A stretch of DNA of 13,161 nucleotides, from the NCBI GenBank assembly GCA_003538495.1, contig DPSD01000070.1, forward strand, positions 1 to 13,161, given 5' to 3'. Source of the DNA: Accumulibacter sp. (GTDB taxonomy: Bacteria; Pseudomonadota; Gammaproteobacteria; Burkholderiales; Rhodocyclaceae). Shown piece after piece: positions 1 through 9,611 of the stretch. A program made the translations under genes and the position numbers. The notes beneath the pieces are model-generated. The model saw only the letters and a list, made by a program, of their open reading frames with translations, searched no databases and was not told where the DNA came from. Each line of letters begins with the position of its first letter. The first letter of the stretch is position 1.

Positions 1-893
1 TCGAGGAGAAGCTCGCCGCGTTCACCGGTTTTGCACGCGCCCTGCTCTTCTCGACTGGCTACCTGGCCAACCTGGGGATCGTTCCGGCGCTGGTCGGGCG
101 TCACGACGCGGTGTTCTCCGACCGGCTCAACCATGCCTCCCTGATCGACGCCGTGCAGCTCTCGCGCGCCGACAGCCAGCGCTACCCGCACGGCGATCTG
201 ACGGTACTCGAACGTCTGCTCGCCGCGAGCCCGGCCAGACGCAAGCTGATCCTCAGCGACGCGGTGTTCAGCATGGACGGCGATCTCGCTCCCCTGCCCG
301 GCCTGCTGGCGCTCGCCGAGCGCTTCGATGCCTGGCTGGTGGTCGACGACGCGCATGGTTTCGGCGTCCTCGGTGCGCAGGGCCGCGGCAGCCTGGCGCA
401 TTTCGAAATGCCCGCTGCCAGCCGCGTGGTGTATATGGGTACCCTTGGCAAGGCGGCCGGTGCCGCCGGCGCATTCGTCGCCGGCGACCGGACGGTGATC
501 GAATGGTTGCAGCAGCATGCCCGAACCTACATCTTCACCACTGCCGGCAGCCCGGCGATCGCCTGCGCGCTGTCCGCCAGCCTCGAACTGATCGCCAACA
601 GCGATTGCCGGCGCAATCGTCTGCGGCAACTCGCCGCGCAGTTGCGCGATGGCCTGGCCGGCAGCCGCTGGCAGCTGCTGCCGTCGCCGACCGCCATCCA
701 GCCGGTGATCATCGGCGACAACCATGCCGCGCTGCGAGTCGCCGCCGCGCTCTACGAGCGCGGCCTGTGGGTGCCGGCGATCCGGCCGCCGACGGTGCCC
801 AGGGGGACCGCGCGGCTGCGCGTCTCGCTGACCGCCGCGCACCAGCCGCAAGACCTTGCCCGGCTGGTCGATGCGCTGCGCGATCTGGAATGA
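1..893 (+). CDS. bioF: 8-amino-7-oxononanoate synthase (KAPA synthase), 5' end outside window
   Basis: This PLP-dependent enzyme condenses pimeloyl-ACP (or pimeloyl-CoA) with L-alanine to give 8-amino-7-oxononanoate, CO2 and free carrier, the first step of biotin ring assembly in the cytosol. The open frame runs from base 3 to the TGA at 891-893, giving 296 visible residues. The family is about 385-390 aa long, so roughly 90 N-terminal residues lie upstream. Visible alpha-oxoamine synthase motifs are [12 protein letters not shown], the [10 protein letters not shown] segment that contacts the cofactor, and [13 protein letters not shown], whose lysine (bases 450-452) should form the PLP Schiff base. 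The stop overlaps the bioH start as ATGA, so the two are probably translationally coupled. The promoter is outside the window. The GTG at 111 lies inside the conserved fold and is not a start. Confidence 0.95.
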   Translation, partial: EEKLAAFTGFARALLFSTGYLANLGIVPALVGRHDAVFSDRLNHASLIDAVQLSRADSQRYPHGDLTVLERLLAASPARRKLILSDAVFSMDGDLAPLPGLLALAERFDAWLVVDDAHGFGVLGAQGRGSLAHFEMPAASRVVYMGTLGKAAGAAGAFVAGDRTVIEWLQQHARTYIFTTAGSPAIACALSASLELIANSDCRRNRLRQLAAQLRDGLAGSRWQLLPSPTAIQPVIIGDNHAALRVAAALYERGLWVPAIRPPTVPRGTARLRVSLTAAHQPQDLARLVDALRDLE

Positions 894-1634
894 GCACCGT
901 CATCGGCAGTGGCCCGGATCTCGCGCTGATCCACGGCTGGGGACTCGGCAGCCGGGTCTGGCAGCCACTGGTCGAGGCCCTCTCGCCACGCCACCGGGTG
1001 CATCTGGTCGAGCTGCCCGGCTACGGCCAGGCAGCGACCGACAGCGGCGATTTCACGGCCACTGCGCAGGCGCTGCTCGACACGCTACCAACCGCGGTGA
1101 CGATATGCGGCTGGTCGCTCGGCGCGATGCTGGCGATTCGCGCCGCAGTGCTGGCGCCGGAACGTCTCGCCGGGCTGGTACTGGTCGGTGCCACACCGTG
1201 TTTCGTGCAGCGCAGCGACTGGCCAACAGCGCAGCCAGCGGCCTTGCTCGACAGCTTTGCGGCCAGCGTTTCGACCAGGCCGGAACAGACGCTGCAGCGT
1301 TTCGCCGCGCTGCTTAGCCAGGGCGACGGCGCTGCGCGGGCGATCAGCCGCTGCCTGCTGGCTGGCCTGCGCGAAAGTCAAACGCCCGCGAGCGAAGTGT
1401 TGCGCCGCGGCCTGGACTGGCTTCGCGACGTCGACCTGCGCCCGCTGCTGCCGGGCCTTGGTATCCGCAGTCTGCTGATCCACGGCGAGAACGACGCGCT
1501 GAACCCGCTGGCGGCGGCGCAGTTCCTGGCGGAACGGCTGCCGGCCGCGCGTATCGAAGTCTTCGCCGGCGCCGGACACGCACCCTTCCTGGCCGACCCG
1601 GATCGTTTCGTGCGCCTGCTGGACGCCTTCTGCG

Positions 1635-1654
<20 letters not shown>
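890..1654 (+). CDS. bioH: Pimeloyl-[ACP] methyl ester esterase BioH
   Basis: This alpha/beta hydrolase removes the methyl group from pimeloyl-ACP methyl ester, which ends the BioC-BioH disguise of malonyl-ACP and releases pimeloyl-ACP to BioF. The protein is 254 aa, close to the E. coli BioH length. The triad is readable: Ser76 in GWSLG, Asp202 in HGENDALNP and His230 in GAGHAPF. The oxyanion-side HGWG is at residues 15-18. Spacing matches the known E. coli triad (Ser82, Asp207, His235). I chose the ATG at 890 because it overlaps the bioF stop (ATGA) and begins right before the first beta strand. The frame stays open upstream to 503, but that stretch is Arg/Ala-rich shadow of bioF. The last 20 nt overlap bioC. 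Assignment as BioH rather than a generic hydrolase rests on motifs plus the bio operon context. Confidence 0.93.
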
Positions 1655-3127
<1,473 letters not shown>

Positions 3128-3139
3128 CCGCTGCGCAAT

Positions 3140-3170
3140 AAAAAAGCCCGACCGCAAGCGGTCGGGCTTT
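3140..3170. terminator. Bidirectional intrinsic terminator between bioD and the thiolase gene
   Basis: A perfect inverted repeat of 13 bp, AAAGCCCGACCGC (3143-3155) and GCGGTCGGGCTTT (3158-3170), forms a GC-rich hairpin with a tiny loop. On the minus strand it is followed by a run of six T (A-run at 3140-3145). On the plus strand the T tract is only TTT then CCTG. It therefore looks stronger for transcripts of the thiolase gene than for the bio operon, but it sits correctly to serve both convergent units. Confidence 0.92.
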
Positions 3171-3202
3171 CCTGCTGTCTGAAGCGCTACCGCAGATCGC
3201 GA

Positions 3203-4384
<1,182 letters not shown>

Positions 4385-4408
4385 GAAGAAACTCCTGTAA
4401 AAAATCGA

Positions 4409-5335
4409 TCAACCGCCTACCAGATTGGCAAGCCCCAACAACAGCAACAACAACATCCACAGCACCAGCGCACGCCAGACCAGCCCGACGGCGCTCTCCA
4501 TGAAATCGACATCGGCTTCGTCACCGCTGCCGATCTCGGCCCGGTCGGCCATCTCGCCGGCAACCCGCGCCGGCATGCCAAGACGAACCCCCAGCGCCCC
4601 GGCGCCACTTGCCACGATGATGCCCAGACCATCATCCGGCCACTTTTCGGCTTGCGTCCGCCAGCAGTACAAAGCATCCTCGAAATTGCCGACGATGGCG
4701 AAGCTGGCAGCAGTGAGACGGACCGGCAACCAATCAATGATAGCAAAGCTTCGCCGCGCAAAACTGCCAAAGGCCGCGGCGTCCGCGTCGTCGGCCCTAC
4801 CCCAGGAAGCGGCGAAAAAGGCGCTCGCGCGGTAGAGAATGGCGCCACAGGGGCCCGGCAGCAAGACGAAACAAACCAGCACGCCAAAGACATGGCGATG
4901 CGATGCGCAAAGTGCCTCCTCGATCGACAATCTGGCGATTTCAGCAGTGGAAAGGCCATCAGCCGGATGTCCGCGCCACTCGGCCAGCAGCTTGCGTGCG
5001 TTCACAAGGTCGCCCATGCGAAGCGCCAGGCGAATGTCAGTATAATAGTGGCTGAAGCGTCGGAACCCCATGGTCAGATACAGGACCAGACCATTCCACA
5101 GCCACGCCAGCAGCGGGCTGAGTTGGGACAGGGCAACGGCGACGCCGCCGGAGACGATCACCAAGCCGCCAACGCCGACCAGCCAGGCGCCGATTCCATG
5201 CCGACGTTCACCCGCATTGAACCGGCTTTCAAGAAAACCGGAGAGCCGAGACAAGGGTTCCTGGACAAACTGACGGTAAGGCAGAGGCCATACCTGTTCG
5301 ACCAGCAAGACGGCAAGCAGGGAAAGAAGGGTCAT
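4409..5335 (-). CDS. CobD/CbiB (AmpE-like) family integral membrane protein
   Basis: This 308-aa membrane protein belongs to the CbiB/CobD superfamily, whose cobalamin members attach the aminopropanol arm to adenosylcobyric acid; AmpE relatives are linked to beta-lactamase induction. Hydrophobic segments lie near residues 2-17, 50-70, 75-92, 148-172 and 284-305. The conserved loop is SFAIIDWLPVRLTAASFAIVG (roughly 196-216), followed by a GAGALGVRLG motif at 244-253. No other cobalamin gene is in the window, so a true corrinoid role is uncertain. I chose the ATG at 5335 (MTLLSLLAVLLVEQ), which starts directly in the first membrane segment. The frame is open to a GTG at 5437, but that 34-residue extension is not membrane-like and its purine run is too close to the start codon. 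The gene sits 24 nt before the thiolase gene. Confidence 0.78.
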   Translation of the reverse strand: MTLLSLLAVLLVEQVWPLPYRQFVQEPLSRLSGFLESRFNAGERRHGIGAWLVGVGGLVIVSGGVAVALSQLSPLLAWLWNGLVLYLTMGFRRFSHYYTDIRLALRMGDLVNARKLLAEWRGHPADGLSTAEIARLSIEEALCASHRHVFGVLVCFVLLPGPCGAILYRASAFFAASWGRADDADAAAFGSFARRSFAIIDWLPVRLTAASFAIVGNFEDALYCWRTQAEKWPDDGLGIIVASGAGALGVRLGMPARVAGEMADRAEIGSGDEADVDFMESAVGLVWRALVLWMLLLLLLGLANLVGG

Positions 5336-5484
5336 CCGGAAGTCTTGCTTGGGCGGCGCCGTCGGCGCTGGGCAGTTCGCGCCCACTCCGTAGCTAAACG
5401 GGCACCATACCATAATTCCTGGGGCTTGCAGAAACACGTCCCTTCACGCAACATCGCTCTGGCGCATCTAGAAAGCTTTTCAGG

Positions 5485-5964
5485 ATGGAACTAGCGTCTG
5501 TATATAGCAAGACGGCGAAGGGCCTGGACGAGATATCCAGCCGCGCGCATCGCCTGCCGGCGCGCGTGCGCGCCCTGCTGATCATGGTCGACGGCCACCG
5601 CACGGGGACCCAGCTGCTGGCGCTCGGTACATCCGCGGCGGAAGGCAAGCGGCACCTAGCGGCCCTGCTCTACGGCGGCTTTATTCGGGAAACGTCGTCC
5701 GCAGCGACGGGATCTGCGCCGGAGGCCCGCGTTCACCCGGCGGTGCCCGACGAGGACATCAGCCTCGCCAAGAGCTACGTCATCCGCACGCTGCACGAAC
5801 TGTTGGGTGCTGACGCCCGCGCGCTGGCGGCAGAGATCGAGAAGTCGTCCACCCTGGACGAACTGCGGCAGCATTTCGGCAAGCTGCGGGCACTCGTCGG
5901 AACGGCCGCCGACCAGAAAAAGGCCGCTCAGTTTCTGGAGAAAGTCGCGCTGGTTCTCGACTAG
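5485..5964 (+). CDS. Unknown 159-aa protein with a possible winged-helix-like N-terminal half
   Basis: I do not recognise a named family. The protein is soluble, with no signal peptide or membrane segment. Residues about 25-67 (ARVRALLIMVDGHRTGTQLL through AALLYGGFI) have the hydrophobic pattern 'LL.IDG.RT..eL' then a helix ending in Gly-Phe-Ile, as seen in small winged-helix domains attached to some betaproteobacterial regulators. A Ser/Ala/Pro linker follows near residues 69-88. A helical C-terminal half (about 90-159) contains SYVIRTLHELLG and LDELRQHFGKLRALVG. The ATG at 5485 has only a weak AGAAAG upstream, and no convincing promoter is visible. The gene is divergent from the CbiB-like gene and its TAG shares CTAG with the stop of the Nudix gene. 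Four of the five CTAG tetramers I see in the window lie in or beside it. A regulatory role is only inference. Confidence 0.72.
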   Translation: MELASVYSKTAKGLDEISSRAHRLPARVRALLIMVDGHRTGTQLLALGTSAAEGKRHLAALLYGGFIRETSSAATGSAPEARVHPAVPDEDISLAKSYVIRTLHELLGADARALAAEIEKSSTLDELRQHFGKLRALVGTAADQKKAAQFLEKVALVLD

Positions 5965-6608
5965 CGCGAGGAGCTGTCGAGTGCCCGGTAGAGGGACATG
6001 ATCATTCCCGCGGTGGCACCCCAGATGAAGTGGTCACCAAAGGGCATTGCATAGTAGTGACGGAGCTTGCCACGGTAGTGGAGCGAGTGCTGCTGGTGGT
6101 TGGCCGGATCCAGCAGGAATGACAGCGGCACCTCGAACGCTTCGGCGACCTCGAAAGCGTCGAGCCGCAGGTCGAAAGGCGGGGTCACCACGGCCACCAC
6201 CGGGGTCACCCGAAAACCGGTCGCCGTACGGTATTCGGGCAGATAGCCGATAATTTCCACGTGCGCCGGCGACAGACCGATTTCCTCGCTGCTCTCGCGC
6301 AGCGCAGTGTCGGCCGGCGAAGCGTCCGTCAATTCGCAGCGCCCGCCCGGAAAGCTGATCTGGCCCGGGTGATCCTTCAGGTGCGCCGTACGCTGCGTCA
6401 GCAAGACGGTCAACTCGTCCAGCCGGCGAACGATCGGAAAGAGCACCGCTGCCGGCGTCAGTTCCTCGTCGCCGACACCGTCTTCGAGGACGAAGGGCGT
6501 CTCTGACGGTTGCGGACACAAGGCCTGTTGCAGGCGCTCGACATCGACGGCGCCGCCACTGGCAGCGCTTGCCAGGCCGGGCAACGCGTCAGTGGCTGAC
6601 AACAACAC
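5961..6608 (-). CDS. Nudix hydrolase, NudL-type CoA pyrophosphatase
   Basis: The predicted enzyme splits coenzyme A or oxidised/acyl CoA into 3',5'-ADP and phosphopantetheine derivatives. The NuCoA signature LLTQRTAHLKDHPGQ runs into ISFPGG, directly followed by the Nudix box, which spans about residues 88-112 and ends in LRESSEEIGL; the REssEE glutamates bind the metal. In this family the box begins GGxxDxxD-like, which fits GGRCELTDAS. From the GTG at 6608 the protein is 215 aa. I chose this start because GAGGAGGA at 6624-6617 (minus strand) lies 9 nt before it. An ATG at 6653 would give 230 aa but has no ribosome binding site. The start overlaps the upstream 89-aa gene by 20 nt, so translation is likely coupled. 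Its TAG stop shares the CTAG palindrome with the convergent gene. Confidence 0.88.
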   Translation of the reverse strand: MLLSATDALPGLASAASGGAVDVERLQQALCPQPSETPFVLEDGVGDEELTPAAVLFPIVRRLDELTVLLTQRTAHLKDHPGQISFPGGRCELTDASPADTALRESSEEIGLSPAHVEIIGYLPEYRTATGFRVTPVVAVVTPPFDLRLDAFEVAEAFEVPLSFLLDPANHQQHSLHYRGKLRHYYAMPFGDHFIWGATAGMIMSLYRALDSSSR

Positions 6609-6858
6609 GCTGGTCTTCCTCCTCGATCTCGGCTCGCACGGCAGCCAGAGCATCGCGCAAGGTCTCGTCGGGCAAGGCGTTGATCGTCGTTGCCACCAGA
6701 TCAGCAGACTTCATCGCCGCCGCCGGCAAGTGGCGACTGTCCAGCGACGCAATCAGCACAGCGGTCGCACCGACCACCTGTAGCAGAACCTGCCGCTCGC
6801 CCATCAGAATGTCGAGTTCCCGCCCCAACATGGTTACTTTTTCGCTGCGCTGACGCAT
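6589..6858 (-). CDS. Small unknown protein of 89 aa
   Basis: I do not recognise this protein. It is soluble and mostly helical, with the N-terminal MRQRSEKVTMLGRELDILMGERQVLL, a mid-region LPAAAMKSADLVATTINALP, and an acidic tail AEIEEEDQ. The ATG at 6858 has AGGAG (plus-strand CTCCT at 6865-6869) 6 nt before it. A TTG at 6864 is in frame but is immediately next to that purine run and so is unlikely. The gene begins 12 nt after the aspartic protease stop and its last 20 nt overlap the Nudix start, so it is the middle gene of a three-gene operon. Its reality is supported by this spacing and the good ribosome binding site rather than by homology. Confidence 0.7.
   Translation of the reverse strand: MRQRSEKVTMLGRELDILMGERQVLLQVVGATAVLIASLDSRHLPAAAMKSADLVATTINALPDETLRDALAAVRAEIEEEDQRVVVSH
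6617..6624 (-). promoter_or_regulatory. Strong ribosome binding site deciding the GTG start of the Nudix gene
   Basis: On the minus strand GAGGAGGA is followed by 9 nt and then GTG at 6608. It lies inside the end of the upstream coding region, where it encodes part of the Glu-rich segment IEEEDQ of the 89-aa protein. Confidence 0.75.
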
Positions 6859-6870
6859 GCTCAACTCCTC

Positions 6871-7554
6871 TCAATATCGTTTTCTGAGGGTCATTGTCTG
6901 ACCGTCACGCTGCATTTCCAAACGGTTCAAGAAACTCATGCCGAGCAAGACGACCGGCATGTCCTGTTGGTGCACCAGCGCATCAACGCCATGCTGCACG
7001 ATCTCGCCAACGCGAACGGTCTCCAGCTTGACCCGCGACACCGGCGCCTGACCATTGGCGGTAGTGACCACTCCCTGCTGCCCCTTGCTGGCGTCGATGC
7101 CAGCCCGCCGTGCGTCGCTGGCCCCCAGCGAGACCATCGTCGCACCGGTATCGACCAGGAAACGAACGGTCGTGCCATTGATGCTTCCGGTGGTTACAAA
7201 ATGGCCACTGCCGTCGGCGGTCAATACCGCTCGGTCGCCGCCCTGCCCCGAAGACTGTGAGACGACGTTCTGTCCTACTCGCAGCGTACGCTTCTTTCCA
7301 TCGCTCTCGATGGTCGCCGAGTCACCATCTACGGACAGCACCCTGACCCCTTCGCCCGTCGTCACGCCTACGGGGACCGTTCGCGGCGCGGCACCGTCAA
7401 TGGTCAGCAGGGCTTTTCCAGGGAACACTCCGGCCAGTCCGACATCGACGGCGTGGCCAGCGGTACAGAGCCACGCCAGGCACAGGACTCCAGCCCACCG
7501 GCCGTGGTCCGAGACCCGCCGCCAGTTCACTCCAGTGAAGTACCGAATGCCCAT
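6871..7554 (-). CDS. Exported retropepsin-like aspartic protease (clan AA, TIGR02281 type)
   Basis: This 227-aa protein carries one retropepsin-like half-domain, expected to work as a dimer outside the cytoplasm. The catalytic motif is FLVDTGATMVSLG with DTG at residues 135-137. The later hydrophobic-hydrophobic-Gly motif is VVLLGMSFLNRLE at 201-213. An N-terminal signal peptide is likely: basic residues to Arg19, hydrophobic core AGVLCLAWLC (21-30) and a possible cleavage after GHA at 35. Residues 36-100 form a separate beta-rich region of unknown role. AGGAGG lies 4 nt before the ATG at 7554, a slightly short spacing. It is the first gene of the operon with the 89-aa protein and the Nudix enzyme. 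The substrate is unknown. Single-domain bacterial members of this group are common in proteobacteria but poorly characterised. Confidence 0.86.
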   Translation of the reverse strand: MGIRYFTGVNWRRVSDHGRWAGVLCLAWLCTAGHAVDVGLAGVFPGKALLTIDGAAPRTVPVGVTTGEGVRVLSVDGDSATIESDGKKRTLRVGQNVVSQSSGQGGDRAVLTADGSGHFVTTGSINGTTVRFLVDTGATMVSLGASDARRAGIDASKGQQGVVTTANGQAPVSRVKLETVRVGEIVQHGVDALVHQQDMPVVLLGMSFLNRLEMQRDGQTMTLRKRY

Positions 7555-7724
7555 CCTGCCTCCTTGCTACGCCAGCGGCCGACGGCAGCGACATTTCGCC
7601 ATCAAGGCGGCAAGCGATCAAGGCATTTTGCCACACTCCGCCAGCAGCGCCTCGACCAGTATTTTCCGGTTCAGTCGTGATGGCCAACGGTGTTGAGCGC
7701 TCCACCCGTACCGGCGCAGGATCT

Positions 7725-9149
7725 TCACGCCACGTTTTCGCAGCCACGCAGTCGATAGCGCGGCGCCAACAGCGGCAGGAGGAATGCCGTCGAGCACAGC
7801 AGCAGGCCGTAGAGGTTGGTACCGAGCAGGATCGCGTACTTCCCGTCGCCGATCGCCCAGCTCGCGGGGATCAGGTTGATCGCCTGCAGGACGCCAAGCA
7901 CCATGCCGGTCCAGAACGCGAGGTGGAACGACAGCGGCGAATAGCCGACCAGGCGCGACAACAGGAAGATCGGCGCCAGGCCGATGACCATCGTGCCGCT
8001 GATCGTCGTCGCCTTCAGGATGTCGGTTCCGGCGAGCATCGGCAGGTTGCCGAGTAGCGCGAAAACCACCATCGTCAGCGCGCCGATGCGCATCGCGCGC
8101 GGCAGGGGCGCTCGTCCGGCGAGCATTGGCAGTTCCTGCGCGACCGATTTCGACAGCGACGAGAAGGTCGAGTCAAGGGTGGACGCGGCCGACGAGACCA
8201 TCACCGCGATCATCGCGAAGAAGCCGGCGAAACCGAGCCCGCGCGCGACGTCGGCGGGGATGTTGCTGCCGCTGGTGATTCCGTCGAGACGGGCATGCAC
8301 GCCGACCAGGCTGAAAGCGACGATGCACACGAAGCCGAGCACACCGGCGACGACGAAGGCGCGCAGCATGCCTTTCTCCTCCGAGATGAAACCGCGGTCG
8401 GTCAGGACCGGATCGTGGAATGGGTACGACAACACCTGCAACAGTGCCACCAGCAGCAGGTCGACGCCGCCGCCGAGGGTGAAGGTCCCCTCGCCGAGCA
8501 ACTGCGCCGGGTGGTGCGATGGCAGCACCAGACCGACGACAACGCCCAGGAAGACCAGGAAGACGACGGCCTGGATGACGTCGGTGAAAATCGAGCTGCG
8601 CAAGCCACCCTTGAGACTGTAGAACAGGACCACGGCGGTAAACAGCAGCGCCGCGCCGATGAACGCCGCCGACCCGGCCGCGCCGTAATAGCCGCCGACG
8701 ACGGCGGTATTGCTCCAGACCTCGTTGAACAGGCGAACGAGAATCGCCGCCGAAAACGCCAGCGCGGCGCCGCGCCCGTACTTGCCGACCAGGAAGGGGA
8801 CCAGCCCGGTCGCGCCTTCGCGAGTTCGCACGCGATAGATGACCAGCCCGGCGACCGGGATCGACAGCCAGTAGGTGGCGTAGGCCAGGCCGCCGACAAT
8901 GCCGTAGGCGGCACCGAGGTTGGCCGCGTTGGTCACCGATTTGGCGAAGATCCAGCTGATGAAGACGCTCATCATCAAGGCCCATTCGGAGGGTGGGTGG
9001 CCCTGCTCGTCGTGGCCGCGGAAGAAGCCGGCGTCGTCGCGGGTGCGCGGCGAGACCAGGTACATCACCGCTCCGAAGAGCAGCAGGAAGCCCCAGAAGA
9101 ACAGGCCCTGGAAATCGTCGAGGGTGGTGCTGGCGTCGCTGCCGTTCAT
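7725..9149 (-). CDS. Sodium:solute symporter family (SSS) transporter
   Basis: This 474-aa inner-membrane protein has the SSSF pattern of about 13 membrane helices, with clear ones near residues 15-33, 56-72, 84-105, 127-145, 158-178, 189-209, 228-242, 264-284, 306-325, 353-373, 384-400, 409-429 and 439-461. SSAASTLDSTFSSLSKS at 319-335 is the TM8 segment whose serines form the Na2 sodium site in vSGLT and PutP. YSLKGGLRSSIFTDVIQ (177-193) is also typical. The substrate cannot be read from sequence. The ATG at 9149 is chosen because the protein begins MNGSDASTTLDDF just before the first helix; the frame is open to 9278 but that part is Arg-rich and not membrane-like. GGGAGA lies about 9 nt before the start. 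A 103-aa ORF upstream overlaps the start as ATGA. The downstream 170 bp to the protease gene hold no clear terminator. Confidence 0.88.
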   Translation of the reverse strand: MNGSDASTTLDDFQGLFFWGFLLLFGAVMYLVSPRTRDDAGFFRGHDEQGHPPSEWALMMSVFISWIFAKSVTNAANLGAAYGIVGGLAYATYWLSIPVAGLVIYRVRTREGATGLVPFLVGKYGRGAALAFSAAILVRLFNEVWSNTAVVGGYYGAAGSAAFIGAALLFTAVVLFYSLKGGLRSSIFTDVIQAVVFLVFLGVVVGLVLPSHHPAQLLGEGTFTLGGGVDLLLVALLQVLSYPFHDPVLTDRGFISEEKGMLRAFVVAGVLGFVCIVAFSLVGVHARLDGITSGSNIPADVARGLGFAGFFAMIAVMVSSAASTLDSTFSSLSKSVAQELPMLAGRAPLPRAMRIGALTMVVFALLGNLPMLAGTDILKATTISGTMVIGLAPIFLLSRLVGYSPLSFHLAFWTGMVLGVLQAINLIPASWAIGDGKYAILLGTNLYGLLLCSTAFLLPLLAPRYRLRGCENVA

Positions 9150-9457
9150 TTCGGTGTTCTCCCGCGGGCTGGGGTCGATCGTGCGCCGCTGCAGGCGGCG
9201 GCGGAATTGACGCGTAGCGCGGTGGCGACACATCGTGCCAGCGAGCTGCCGCGGGCGCCCGCAAACGCCGCGCTGCAAACGCGCCGCGCAGCGGCGATCA
9301 TTTCCGGGCTGCGCGGCAAGGCGGCGCTACCATGCGGACGGTCGACGCCCGGGCTGCGGCGGTGATGCCGCGGCTGGCGCGGTGATCGGCGTTCAGCGGC
9401 ACGCCGGCGGGCGTACGGCAGCTCACGGTGAGCGGGCGAGAGCGGGACGGCGCGCAT
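9146..9457 (-). CDS. Possible 103-aa leader ORF before the symporter
   Basis: The ORF starts with ATG at 9457, has AGGAG (CTCCT at 9465-9469) exactly 7 nt before it, and ends with TGA at 9148-9146, which overlaps the symporter ATG (9149-9147) as ATGA. These two signals are what a coupled upstream gene would show. Against it, the protein is rich in Arg, Ala, Ser and Pro (for example RRRAAERRSPRQPRHHRRSP) with no recognisable domain or membrane segment, as expected for a chance frame in GC-rich DNA. It does not resemble the DUF485 or DUF4212 small partners known beside some symporters. It could be a leader whose translation controls the symporter, a lineage-specific protein, or spurious. Confidence 0.35.
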   Translation of the reverse strand: MRAVPLSPAHRELPYARRRAAERRSPRQPRHHRRSPGVDRPHGSAALPRSPEMIAAARRVCSAAFAGARGSSLARCVATALRVNSAAACSGARSTPARGRTPK

Positions 9458-9611
9458 CGAGTGACTCCTGTGCAGTGGTTGACGCGGCTGGAATGCCTTG
9501 CTGGTTCGCGGCGATGATACGGCTATGGTCGTCGCGGCCCGGCGATGGCTTACAGTTGAGCAAAAAGCGAATCCGGTTCGGCACCAACCGCGTAAAGCAA
9601 GGGCGCCATCG
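9150..9611. other. 462-bp region between the divergent symporter and VTT genes
   Basis: This stretch has no recognised conserved gene. On the minus strand it is nearly filled by the 103-aa leader ORF (to 9457). On the plus strand a TTGACG resembling a -35 box is at 9479-9484, but I see no good -10 box 16-18 nt later. It should hold promoters for both divergent genes. No hairpin terminator, repeat array or RNA gene stands out. Confidence 0.6.
9465..9469 (-). promoter_or_regulatory. Strong ribosome binding site in the symporter upstream region
   Basis: AGGAG on the minus strand, 7 nt before the ATG at 9457. It is one of the better-placed sites in the window and it serves no other recognised gene. 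Confidence 0.5.

Noticed and set aside
5426..5454. Promoter TTGCAG - 17 nt - CAACAT before the unknown 159-aa gene
   Set aside because: Spacing is right but each box matches the sigma-70 consensus in only three of six positions, which is expected by chance.
6609..6653. ATG at 6653 as the Nudix start, giving 230 aa
   Set aside because: No ribosome binding site before it, whereas GAGGAGGA precedes the GTG at 6608 by 9 nt, and the extra residues do not belong to the family.
7555..7724. Terminator or small gene in the 170-bp gap between symporter and protease genes
   Set aside because: A palindromic GAGCGCTC near 7694 has no T tract and no extended stem; no ORF there has a ribosome binding site or recognisable product.
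8295..9365. Plus-strand ORF of 356 aa antisense to the symporter
   Set aside because: Hydrophilic, Gln/Asp/Arg-rich and motif-free, while the minus strand gives a full sodium:solute symporter.
9479..9484. TTGACG as the -35 box of the VTT gene
   Set aside because: The hexamer is good, but no acceptable -10 box lies 16-18 nt downstream.
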